Both the position numbers and the translations under genes were made by a program. From positions 39,726 through 103,725 of the forward strand of contig NZ_JAKZKX010000011.1 of assembly GCF_022808715.1 (NCBI RefSeq): a stretch of DNA of 64,000 bases, written 5' to 3'. This document shows positions 36,080 to 43,151 of the stretch, piece after piece. The stretch's first letter is position 1, and every line of letters begins with the position of its first letter. This DNA is from Fundidesulfovibrio agrisoli (GTDB lineage Bacteria; Desulfobacterota; Desulfovibrionia; Desulfovibrionales; Desulfovibrionaceae). The notes under the pieces are model-generated. The model worked only from the letters and a program-made list of their open reading frames with translations. It ran no database searches and had not been told where the DNA came from.

Positions 36080-36813
36080 TCGTCCTTTCGGACATCCACG
36101 CCAATCTCGAAGCCCTGGAGGCCGTCCTGGCCGACATCCGCGTCACGGGCGCGCAGGGCCCCCTGATATTCCTGGGAGACATGGTGGGCTACGGGGCCGA
36201 CCCCGAGGCCGTGGTAACGCGCGTGCGGTCCCTTGGCGCGCTGGCCGTACAGGGCAACCACGAGGCAGGAGTGTGCGACGAGGGCAGGGCGAAGCGCTTC
36301 AACCCCGTGGCCTGGGACGTGGTGCGCTGGACGCGCGAACACCTCGGCGCCGAGAGCCTGGAGTGGCTGGCCGGATTGCCGCGGTTCCTGAGCCTCGACG
36401 GCTGCCGTCTGGTCCACGGGATGCCGCCGCAGAGCGTCGACAAATATCTGTTCCAGACTGACGAGCCGGAAGTTCGCGCCATCATGGAGAATCTGAAGGA
36501 GCCCGTGAGCTTCGTGGGGCACACCCACCTGCTGCGGCTGGTGAGCCTCGGGCCGGACGGGGGGTATTCGAGCAAGCGTCTGGTTTGCGGCGAGCGCGTG
36601 CTGGATTCGGGAGCGCGCCACCTGGTGAACTGCGGCGCGGTGGGCCAGCCCCGCGACGGGGACTGCCACGCCAAGTATGTTGTCTACAACCCGGCAACCA
36701 GGGAGCTGGACGTCCGCTTTGTGGCCTACGACGCCCAATGCGCCGCTCGAAAGATCGTCGCCGCGGGCCTGCCCGCCACCTACGCCGAGCGGCTCACGGA
36801 CGAACCGCTGTGA
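36076..36813 (+). CDS. Metallophosphoesterase
   Basis: 245 residues with all calcineurin-type motifs: SDIHANLEAL, FLGDMVGYG, QGNHEAG, LVHGMP and VGHTH. Family members include phosphodiesterases and PP2A-like protein phosphatases. Between a receiver and a Ser/Thr kinase in an overlapping operon (ATGA and GTGA), it may be the phosphatase opposing the kinase; that role is inferred from context only. Confidence 0.85.
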   Translation: MIVLSDIHANLEALEAVLADIRVTGAQGPLIFLGDMVGYGADPEAVVTRVRSLGALAVQGNHEAGVCDEGRAKRFNPVAWDVVRWTREHLGAESLEWLAGLPRFLSLDGCRLVHGMPPQSVDKYLFQTDEPEVRAIMENLKEPVSFVGHTHLLRLVSLGPDGGYSSKRLVCGERVLDSGARHLVNCGAVGQPRDGDCHAKYVVYNPATRELDVRFVAYDAQCAARKIVAAGLPATYAERLTDEPL

Positions 36814-38171
36814 GGCGCATCGGCCGCTACGAGGTGCTCGGGCTGCTGGGTCGCGGCGGCATGGGCGCGGTGTACAAGGTGCGCGTGCCCGCGCTGGGCA
36901 AAATCCTGGCGCTGAAGCTGCTGGCTCCCACGCCCTTCCTGCGCACCCTGGTGGGAATGGACGAACTGCGCCGCCAGTTCGAGGCCGAGGCCGTGACCCT
37001 GGCCGGGCTCAACCACCCCCACATCGCCGCCGTGTGGGACTACGGCCACGTCGGGCGCAGGCCCTTCTTCCTCATGGAGTACTTCTGCCGCGACCTGGGG
37101 CAGGTGCTGGGCGAGCGCCCCGAGGTGGAGCTCCCAAGCCGCCGCCTGCCCCTGCCGCGCGCCGCCAGCTACGCACTGCAGACCCTGGACGGCCTGGCCC
37201 GCCTGCACCACGCGGGCATCGTGCACCGCGACATCAAGCCCTTCAACCTGCTCATCACCGATGAGGATCAGATCAAGATCACCGATTTCGGCCTCTCGCG
37301 GGTGCGCGGAGAATCCCTCTCCCGCGCGCCCGGCCTGAAGGTCGGTTCCCCCTATTACGCCGCGCCCGAGCAGGAGCGCGACCCGGCCTCGGTGAAGCCC
37401 TGCGCGGACCTCTATTCCGTGGCCGTGACCTTCTACCGGATGCTCACGGGCGTCCTCCCGGAGTGGCCGCTCAAGGGCGAGGGCCTGCCCAGCCGCGCCT
37501 CGCAGGACATGGACCCCGAGTGGGACGCCTTCTTCAAGCGCGCCCTGCACCCCGACCCGGAGCGCAGGCCCGGCAGCGCAAGGGGCATGGCCGAGGAGGT
37601 CGAGGCCCTGCTGGGTGAGTGGCGCTCCCGCCTGAAACAGGCCTGCCGCCTGGAGGAAGCCGGAAGCGTGACGCCGCTGTGCCCGAGGCCCGCCCCAGGG
37701 GAGAGGCTGCGCGCCGAGCCCTTGAAGGCTTTCGGGAAGGACACGGGCGGCCTGCTGGAGCTGGACGAGCTCTGGCGGCCGAAATGCTACGCGCCGGAAG
37801 GGCTCGCCCCCCTGGGCAACACTGTGCGGGACGCGGCGCATGGGCTCGTGTGGCAGCGCGGGGGCAGCCCCTATCCGCTGGATTGGGCGGGCGCGCACGA
37901 GTACGTGGCCGAGCTCAATTCCCGCCGCTTCGACGGGTCCGGCACCTGGCGGCTGCCCACCGTGGCGGAGCTGGCCTCCACCATGCGGCCCCCTGCCGAA
38001 TTCACCTCCCACTGCGCCGACCCGGCGTTCGAGACGGCCATGCGGCTGCTCTGGAGCGCGGATAGGCGCGCCTATACGCAAGCCTGGTTCGCGGACATGG
38101 AACTTGGAGCGTTCGCCTGGGCCGAGCACACCTGCCGCAGATGGGTGCGGGCCGTGCGAACGGCCTGTTGA
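36810..38171 (+). CDS. Ser/Thr protein kinase with Lcl-type C-terminal domain
   Basis: 453 residues. Hanks-type kinase: LLGRGGMGAVYKV, LALKLL, HRDIKPFNLL, ITDFGLSRV and YYAAPEQ. From about residue 320 a DUF1566/Lcl domain follows (LVWQRGGSPYPLDWAGA, LNSRRFDG, TWRLPTVAELAS), usually extracellular or a sensory/lectin-like module; no membrane helix separates the two here, so it is cytosolic. GTG start overlapping the phosphoesterase stop. Confidence 0.9.
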   Translation: MRRIGRYEVLGLLGRGGMGAVYKVRVPALGKILALKLLAPTPFLRTLVGMDELRRQFEAEAVTLAGLNHPHIAAVWDYGHVGRRPFFLMEYFCRDLGQVLGERPEVELPSRRLPLPRAASYALQTLDGLARLHHAGIVHRDIKPFNLLITDEDQIKITDFGLSRVRGESLSRAPGLKVGSPYYAAPEQERDPASVKPCADLYSVAVTFYRMLTGVLPEWPLKGEGLPSRASQDMDPEWDAFFKRALHPDPERRPGSARGMAEEVEALLGEWRSRLKQACRLEEAGSVTPLCPRPAPGERLRAEPLKAFGKDTGGLLELDELWRPKCYAPEGLAPLGNTVRDAAHGLVWQRGGSPYPLDWAGAHEYVAELNSRRFDGSGTWRLPTVAELASTMRPPAEFTSHCADPAFETAMRLLWSADRRAYTQAWFADMELGAFAWAEHTCRRWVRAVRTAC

Positions 38172-38225
38172 GCCGCCAGCGGGCTCTGTCACTCCTCTCG
38201 GCATCAGCGGCAGTCGAGTCCGTCC

Positions 38226-38525
38226 TTACCCCCCGGTGGCCAGGGTTATGTTGGCCGTATCGTCGCAGGCCCTGAACTCGGGCCGCTCCCGCAGCAGCCA
38301 CTCCAGCTGGTCCTGGTCCATGTTCATGGCGTGGACGTTCTCCTTGAAGTCGCCGCGCGGCATGTAGAAGGGGATCACCGCCTCGATGCGGCAATCCTTG
38401 AAGAAGGCGCGCTGGTCCTCCGGGAGGCGGCGCAGAAATTTGGTCAGCATGAGGATGGGCAGGTTGTTCTGGGTGGCGCTGGCGTGCAGCTCCTCCTCGC
38501 CGACAGTGATGCGGTGCTCTATCAT
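38226..38525 (-). CDS. Capsid-associated small protein, truncated copy
   Basis: 99 residues, almost identical to the first 99 residues of the gene at 41729-42112 (MIEHRIT, LPILMLTKFL, PFYMPRGDF) but ending right after TLATGG, so it lacks the last 28 residues with their cysteines. AAAGGAT ribosome site. It lies in a 502-bp duplication (38229-38730) next to a capsid 3' fragment. Possibly non-functional. Confidence 0.65.
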   Translation of the reverse strand: MIEHRITVGEEELHASATQNNLPILMLTKFLRRLPEDQRAFFKDCRIEAVIPFYMPRGDFKENVHAMNMDQDQLEWLLRERPEFRACDDTANITLATGG

Positions 38526-38730
38526 CGGGTATCCTTTAAGGGGGCGGGCCCCGTGGCCCGCCCTGGTTTGTCAGTCGGTTAGTCGGTCGCGCACTTCTTG
38601 CACTTGGAGGCGGACTTCTCGCCCAGCATCACGAAGGTGGCCTCCATGATGGACTGGCACTTCACGGAGTCGCCCGTGGCGGCCAGGTCAACGCACTTGA
38701 AGGGCCGCAGGAAGGCCATGGAGCAGCGGG
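38229..38730. repeat. Duplicated block R2, copy A
   Basis: Nearly identical to 41816-42315: end of the capsid gene, the GC hairpin spacer and the small capsid-associated gene. Identity stops abruptly at both ends. Confidence 0.85.
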
Positions 38731-38732
38731 GG
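38579..38732 (-). pseudogene. 3' fragment of major capsid gene
   Basis: Encodes the last ~51 residues of the capsid protein (SMAFLRPFKCVDLAATG to SKCKKCATD), differing at a few positions from the intact copy at 42164-43120. Upstream sequence is unrelated, with no start in the right place. Remnant of a capsid-gene duplication. Confidence 0.8.
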
Positions 38733-38832
38733 GGGGTAGTAGACTGAGAGGCGGCGAATCGAGGTGGGTGGCTTTGGGCACGCCGCCCTGAGGGGGAAAA
38801 TTGAGGATGTTTTGCTTGTCTCTTAAGGCATC

Positions 38833-39390
38833 CTATCTCTTGTAGCTGTTCAGGACGTCGTTGAACCAACTTGTGAACGATCGTAATGTGGGAAGTATGG
38901 CGTTGTGGAAGATAAAGATAAGCAATTTATTGTAATAATGTATGAGAATGCCAAGTAGTGCGCCGGTGACGGCGGCAGGTACTAATGCAGTGAGGCATCC
39001 CGTCAAATCTTCCTGAAACGATTCAAGCACTAACTTTGAAGCACGGTTTTCAAATATTCCGAAATGTTTGAGTACGAAGGGTGACCAAGACTCCAGAAGG
39101 ACGAGTGGTGGTGCCAGGAGGCCTAATAACGCGCCAGAGGTGACGTTTTTTAACGCTACGTTATTTTTAGACAATATTTTTGCAGTGTCAAAAAATGTAA
39201 TTGCAGGTGTAAGTATAAAGCATGTAACAAATTCATGCTTGTATAAAAACTGTGAGCTGATTTTCCACGTAGATGGTATGAAAACCAGCGCAAGGCACAT
39301 TGATACGACATTGGCTATGACTAGCGTTGCTGTGTGTATATATTTATAAGGGAAATGATTTTGGCAAGACTCGCTTTGGGCTTGGTTCAT
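38833..39390 (-). CDS. Multi-spanning membrane protein, possible immunity or holin partner of the amidase-like gene
   Basis: 185 residues with about four membrane helices (ATLVIANVVSMCLALVFI, TCFILTPAITFF, GALLGLLAPPLVLLE, TALVPAAVTGALLGI). AAGGATGG before ATG 39390. Low GC compared with neighbours. It follows the amidase-like gene on the same strand after 95 bp. No homology recognised; membrane immunity proteins against periplasmic wall-degrading effectors often have this form. Confidence 0.6.
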   Translation of the reverse strand: MNQAQSESCQNHFPYKYIHTATLVIANVVSMCLALVFIPSTWKISSQFLYKHEFVTCFILTPAITFFDTAKILSKNNVALKNVTSGALLGLLAPPLVLLESWSPFVLKHFGIFENRASKLVLESFQEDLTGCLTALVPAAVTGALLGILIHYYNKLLIFIFHNAILPTLRSFTSWFNDVLNSYKR

Positions 39391-39484
39391 AAGTTGCCAT
39401 CCTTGGTTATTTATTCATAAATAGATTATGCACCTGGAAGGCGTCAAGGAGATGTTCGCCTTCCATGCGAACAAAGTTAGTTGG

Positions 39485-40123
39485 CTATTTGTATCTCCTT
39501 ATGATTGGAGTTGCGCCTGGAAAAGATTCGCTGGCAGATCGGATGGTGTTCTCCTTTAAACCTTCGTGACCTGCATAAATAACCTTTCCGTCTCCAGTCG
39601 CGATGGCACTATGGTGGTTGCCATTGCCGTACCAGACAACAATATCTCCTGGCTTGGCCAGGTTGACGTCATCATGGTATTCAAGGGTGCTTGGTGCAAA
39701 TTCAGGGTCGGCAAGGTTGTCCACCGTGGGCTTGAAATAATCCCGGCGGAAAGGATTGCCAGGGTTTCTGTCGCGTAGCACGGTCGGAAAACCAGCCCCG
39801 AGAGGGTCGCCCGCTAGATGCGCTTCGTAGGCGAATTCATTGCATTTCGGATAGGATTTGAAACTCCATCGGGGTCCTTCAGCCCATTTCTCCGGATTGC
39901 TTGCCAGTTCACTACGGGCGAAGTCGGCCCTTTGTTGCCCTCTATTCATCCGCTCAGCCTCGGATGCTTCTTCCGTGGGCATCGGGCGAGCATCGCCAGG
40001 GTTCTCCGAGCCCTCGACGTTGTCTTGAAAGGTGGGCGGTGTAGCTGAGGCGTCATGGAGACGCTTCTCGTCATCCAGCCAGCAATAGTCCGAGAAATTC
40101 GGGTCATCGATTCTTTCGCTCAT
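39485..40123 (-). CDS. Variable gene 1: shared N-terminal motif plus Cys/His amidase-like domain
   Basis: 212 residues. Residues 1-28 (SERIDDPNFSDYCWLDD, RLHDAS) match the genes at 41057 and 45356; the rest is unrelated to them. The C-terminal domain has SYPKCNEFAYEAHLAG with the likely nucleophile Cys, and PGDIVVWYGNGNHHSAIATG with the likely His, the layout of NlpC/P60, CHAP and T6SS amidase effectors. It would cut peptidoglycan peptides. AAGGAGG before the tandem ATGs at 40126 and 40123. Downstream of a frameshifted copy of the small capsid-associated gene. Confidence 0.75.
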   Translation of the reverse strand: MSERIDDPNFSDYCWLDDEKRLHDASATPPTFQDNVEGSENPGDARPMPTEEASEAERMNRGQQRADFARSELASNPEKWAEGPRWSFKSYPKCNEFAYEAHLAGDPLGAGFPTVLRDRNPGNPFRRDYFKPTVDNLADPEFAPSTLEYHDDVNLAKPGDIVVWYGNGNHHSAIATGDGKVIYAGHEGLKENTIRSASESFPGATPIIRRYK

Positions 40124-40286
40124 CATGCTCCTCCTTTAGAACTTCTCGTTACAGGTTGAATCGTCTCCGGCCTGCGCACCGTCGTTGCCGCCGCTCAAGG
40201 CCGTACCGAACGACATAACCTTCCCCCCCCGGTTGCCAGGGTGTTGTTGGCCGTATCGTTGCAGGCCCTGAACTCGGGCCGCTCGC
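40046..40286. repeat. Duplicated block R1, copy C
   Basis: Nearly identical to 41639-41875: the 3' end of the small capsid-associated gene, the ribosome site, and the 5' end (about 28 codons) of the variable gene. Confidence 0.85.
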
Positions 40287-40293
40287 GAAACAG
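40130..40293 (-). pseudogene. 3' fragment of small capsid-associated gene, frameshifted
   Basis: Matches codons from FRERPEFRAC to STCNEKF of the intact gene at 41729. A C-run of eight (six in the other copies) shifts the frame within the fragment. No start remains. Confidence 0.75.
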
Positions 40294-40401
40294 TACATCG
40301 GTCAAGGCGCGTCGATAGGATAATTACTTGACGGCGACAAAATTTTCCGAATATTAGCGTGTTGTCAGATAACACTTATTAAGTATCGGCGGTGGGGGGG
40401 T

Positions 40402-40500
40402 ATGCTTAGGGAGTTTGCACTTGGACTCGCGAATATCGCAGTTAGTTGTGCACTCGGGTATGGATTGGTGTTGTTATATAAAAGATTGCTGGTGAGTTGA
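40402..40500 (+). CDS. Tiny membrane peptide
   Basis: 32 residues, one hydrophobic helix (LGLANIAVSCALGYGLVLLY) with basic end KRLLVS. GGGGGGG directly upstream of ATG 40402. Next tiny gene starts 2 bp later, which suggests a real small operon in an AT-rich stretch. Function unknown; could be a toxin-like or lysis peptide. Confidence 0.4.
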   Translation: MLREFALGLANIAVSCALGYGLVLLYKRLLVS

Positions 40501-40501
40501 G

Positions 40502-40627
40502 ATGGGTTCAAAAGAAAAAGCAGAGATGATTCGGAAGGAAGTCCGCGGTATATTTTTAGCGGAGTTTGGGTTTGTAGTCCTGTTCTTCTTGTACGAAAAA
40601 TATTACAATGGCGGCTGCTCATGGTAG
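40502..40627 (+). CDS. Tiny membrane peptide
   Basis: 41 residues: charged N-terminal half (MGSKEKAEMIRKEVRG) and one hydrophobic helix (IFLAEFGFVVLFFLY). Immediately follows the preceding tiny gene. No homology recognised. Confidence 0.4.
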   Translation: MGSKEKAEMIRKEVRGIFLAEFGFVVLFFLYEKYYNGGCSW

Positions 40628-40644
40628 GTAGATCTTTCCTTTCC

Positions 40645-40728
40645 ATGAAGGATGTTTACGATGTGCTGCTGTTTACAGCTCAGTTTGTGTTGTTTTACTT
40701 TGTGATTGAAAACATGTGCAGGAGATGA
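40645..40728 (+). CDS. Tiny membrane peptide
   Basis: 27 residues, MKDVYDVLLFTAQFVLFYFV with basic end CRR. Weak ribosome site. Same strand as the two tiny genes before it. Confidence 0.3.
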   Translation: MKDVYDVLLFTAQFVLFYFVIENMCRR

Positions 40729-40865
40729 CGTTTTCAGAACTGTGAATCGTGATTTAACTACAGTTTGTTGGGCAATTTTCCGATAAGCAAATCCCGAAAA
40801 TCGCCAGGACAAGTTGCTGATTGGCCACCACTATAAAATGGTAATAGCTTTACGGGTGGGCTGAA

Positions 40866-40958
40866 GTGAAGATTCTTAAGCGCATATTGGAAAAAATCAT
40901 TGAGCTTGAACTGTGGAGCACCGTGTTTTATGCTATTTTGCATTTGTTTAAGAAGTAA
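40866..40958 (+). CDS. Tiny amphipathic/membrane peptide
   Basis: 30 residues from GTG 40866, MKILKRILEKIIELELWSTV and FYAILHLFKK. Amphipathic and basic at both ends, resembling small membrane toxins. GGTGGG upstream. The opposite strand also has an 81-codon frame (40758-41003), judged less likely. Confidence 0.35.
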   Translation: MKILKRILEKIIELELWSTVFYAILHLFKK

Positions 40959-41015
40959 TTTTTGTTGAGCCGTTCGACTGGATGGTGGCCAGAAATTTGC
41001 CATGCAGTATGTCTC

Positions 41016-41045
41016 GGGCGCAGCATTTTCTGCAATGCTGCGCCC
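41016..41045. terminator. Hairpin after variable gene 2
   Basis: GGGCGCAGCATT and AATGCTGCGCCC, 12 bp perfect, 6-nt loop, no T-run. 12 bp past the variable gene 2 stop. Confidence 0.55.
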
Positions 41046-41056
41046 AAGTAAAGTGA

Positions 41057-41716
41057 TTACTTGTTCCCTGAAAATGAGTTATTGAAAATTCCTTTCAAGG
41101 AGGTGGAGCCGAAGGTCATCGCGCCTTTTGCAATGCTCGTCGCATATGGAGCTCCCCTGAGAACAGAGAGTCCGCTTGTTGCAATTGCTGCTGCTGTGGC
41201 ATCAATCGGACTGTCTGCGCTTTGAAGCGGTGCGTCCATCTTGCGCCTGGCCATTTCATCTTCAACTTGCCTTGCTTCCGTAGAGTCCAACCTCCTGCCC
41301 ACGTTTGGGATCACATTCTGTGATTTGTACAAAGCACCTCCGTACCGGAAATATTCATCTCCATCGAGTGCAAACCTTTTCTCACCAGCCACCTTTTCCT
41401 GAGCTGATGGAAAATCAGGGTGGGACCTGAAGTCGAGGAGCTGTTGTTCTTGTTGGCCAGAGTTCACTGTATGAGCCGGTACCATCTTGAACTCAGGGGG
41501 GCCGACATCGTCTTGCTGTTGCCCCTGCCCATCCATCTTCCGCAAATGCGCCACGGCCAGATCCCGGTAGGTGAGGGTCTTGGGCATCTGCTCCAATGCC
41601 TGCTCCACGCTGGTCGAGGGTTGCGGCGCGGGCGTTTCTGAGGCGTCATGTAGACGCTTCTCGTCATCCAGCCAGGAATAGTCCGAGAAATTCGGGTCAT
41701 CGATTCTTTCGCTCAT
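41057..41716 (-). CDS. Variable gene 2: shared N-terminal motif, unknown C-terminus
   Basis: 219 residues. N-terminus SERIDDPNFSDYSWLDD and RLHDAS as in variable gene 1; middle Gln-rich (GQGQQQDD); C-terminus with a small-residue hydrophobic stretch (ATAAAIATSGLSVLRGAPYA) and GAMTFGSTSLKGIF, which could insert in membranes. AGGAGG before the tandem ATGs. Starts 12 bp after the small capsid-associated gene and is co-transcribed with the capsid. No known family. Confidence 0.65.
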   Translation of the reverse strand: MSERIDDPNFSDYSWLDDEKRLHDASETPAPQPSTSVEQALEQMPKTLTYRDLAVAHLRKMDGQGQQQDDVGPPEFKMVPAHTVNSGQQEQQLLDFRSHPDFPSAQEKVAGEKRFALDGDEYFRYGGALYKSQNVIPNVGRRLDSTEARQVEDEMARRKMDAPLQSADSPIDATAAAIATSGLSVLRGAPYATSIAKGAMTFGSTSLKGIFNNSFSGNK

Positions 41717-41875
41717 CATGCTCCTCCTTCAGAGCTTCTCGTTACAGGTTGAACCGTCTCCGGCCAGCGCGCCGTCGTTGCCTTCCGTCATGGCCGTCCC
41801 GCACGACACTACCTTCCCCCCGGTGGCCAGGGTTATGTTGGCCGTATCGTCGCAGGCCCTGAACTCGGGGCGCTC
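41639..41875. repeat. Duplicated block R1, copy B
   Basis: Partner of 40046-40286. Confidence 0.85.
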
Positions 41876-42112
41876 CCGCAGCAGCCAGTCCAATTGGTCC
41901 TGGTCCATGTTCATGGCGTGGACGTTCTCCTTGAAGTCGCCGCGCGGCATGTAGAAGGGGATCACCGCCTCGATGCGGCAATCCTTGAAGAAGGCGCGCT
42001 GGTCCTCCGGGAGGCTGCGCAGAAATTTGGTCAGCATGAGGATGGGCAGGTTGTTCTGGGTGGCGCTGGCTTGCAGCTCCTCCTCGCCGAGGGTGATGCG
42101 GTGTTCGATCAT
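41729..42112 (-). CDS. Small capsid-associated protein (intact copy)
   Basis: 127 residues, soluble. MIEHRITLGEEELQASATQNN, PFYMPRGDF, then a tail with cysteines (ACDD, SCGT, TCNEK). Unknown family; its place directly after the capsid gene suggests a head decoration or assembly protein. AGGACAG before ATG 42112. A GC hairpin (42125-42148) separates it from the capsid gene. Confidence 0.7.
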   Translation of the reverse strand: MIEHRITLGEEELQASATQNNLPILMLTKFLRSLPEDQRAFFKDCRIEAVIPFYMPRGDFKENVHAMNMDQDQLDWLLRERPEFRACDDTANITLATGGKVVSCGTAMTEGNDGALAGDGSTCNEKL

Positions 42113-42315
42113 AGGCTGTCCTATGGGGCGGGCCTTGCGGCCCGCCCCTGGTTTGTCAGTCGGTTAGTCGGTCGCGCACTTCTTGCACTTGGAGGCGGAC
42201 TTCTCGTTGTGCATCACGAAGGTGGCCTCCACGATGGACTGGCACTTCACGGAGTCGCCCGTGGCGGCCAGGTCAACGCACTTGAAGGGCCGCAGGAAGG
42301 CCATGGAGCAGCGGG
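41816..42315. repeat. Duplicated block R2, copy B
   Basis: Partner of 38229-38730. Confidence 0.85.
42125..42148 (-). terminator. Attenuator-like hairpin between capsid and small protein genes
   Basis: GGGGCGGGCC, 4-nt loop, GGCCCGCCCC, no long T-run. Conserved with a changed loop in copy A (38540-38563), so the structure seems kept; it may lower expression downstream of the capsid gene. Confidence 0.5.
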
Positions 42316-43120
42316 ACGGGTCGTAGACGTACACGCGGTCGTACTTGGTGCCGGTGTCGTCGTCCTTGGCCAGGTAGCGGTCGATGGTCACCTTCATGCG
42401 CCCGAAGGGGGTCTCCAGGACCATCACGGCCATGACCAGGGTCTGCTCCGAGGCGTTGGTGTTCACCGTGATGCGCCCGGCCTGGTTCCAGTTGGCGATC
42501 TTGCGCGCCTGCACAGGCCCCACCAGGATCACGGAAGGCTCGCCCCCGGCCTCGTAGCAGGCCTGCGACATCTCCATCAGCTTGGCCTCGGAGAAGTCGT
42601 TGGTGGCGTTGTAGCTGGCGTAGCTCTTGTCGTTGGTGGAGACGAAGCCCTCCAGGCCCTTCATCTGGCGCGCGGTGCCCGCGTCGCCCGCGCTGGCGGC
42701 GGCGTTGTTCAAGGCCGCGTATTCCAGCTCCGTGTTCAGGTAGCGGAAGCTCTTGTCCATCTCGTACTGCTTCACGCGCTGGCGGCCGAGCGGGGTCACG
42801 GCGTCCAGGGTGCCGGAGATCTTGAAGGTGTCCTCAAGGATCTGACAGTAGTTGGAGAGCCGCACCGGCGCGGTGCGGGCCGTGGCCACGGCGTCCGCGC
42901 CCTCGATGGCCTTGTTGGAGCCGGTGGGGGTCTTGAGTTCGTCCTCCAGCCATTCGTGGAGCACGTTCTTGGCCTTTCCGGTGCCGATGGAGGCGATGAA
43001 GGGGGTCTTGTGGGGCGTGACGGTCTGGATCACGTTCTCCACGTCCGAGAAGAGGGTGTCCTTCATTTCGCGCACACCGGCGCCGGAATTGGAGTAGTAG
43101 GAAGTCAGGGAATCAGCCAT
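42164..43120 (-). CDS. SU10-type major capsid protein
   Basis: 318 residues. ENVIQTVTPHKTPFIASIG, EWLEDEL, NYCQILEDTFKISGTLDAV and GEPSVILVGPVQARKI resemble HK97-fold SU10-like major capsid proteins (DUF5309 type), which build phage heads. The C-terminus is unusually Cys-rich (FKCVDLAATG, KCQS, SKCKKCATD) and could form crosslinks. AAGGAGA upstream of ATG 43120. Second gene of the head operon after the scaffold-like gene. No protease, portal or terminase is adjacent. Confidence 0.8.
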   Translation of the reverse strand: MADSLTSYYSNSGAGVREMKDTLFSDVENVIQTVTPHKTPFIASIGTGKAKNVLHEWLEDELKTPTGSNKAIEGADAVATARTAPVRLSNYCQILEDTFKISGTLDAVTPLGRQRVKQYEMDKSFRYLNTELEYAALNNAAASAGDAGTARQMKGLEGFVSTNDKSYASYNATNDFSEAKLMEMSQACYEAGGEPSVILVGPVQARKIANWNQAGRITVNTNASEQTLVMAVMVLETPFGRMKVTIDRYLAKDDDTGTKYDRVYVYDPSRCSMAFLRPFKCVDLAATGDSVKCQSIVEATFVMHNEKSASKCKKCATD

Positions 43121-43151
43121 TGCGTATCTTTCTCCTTGTAGAGGTTACAGG

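Noticed and set aside
40758-41003. 81-codon minus-strand frame after variable gene 2
   Set aside because: No ribosome site, no motif, overlaps a better plus-strand small frame and follows a terminator-like hairpin.
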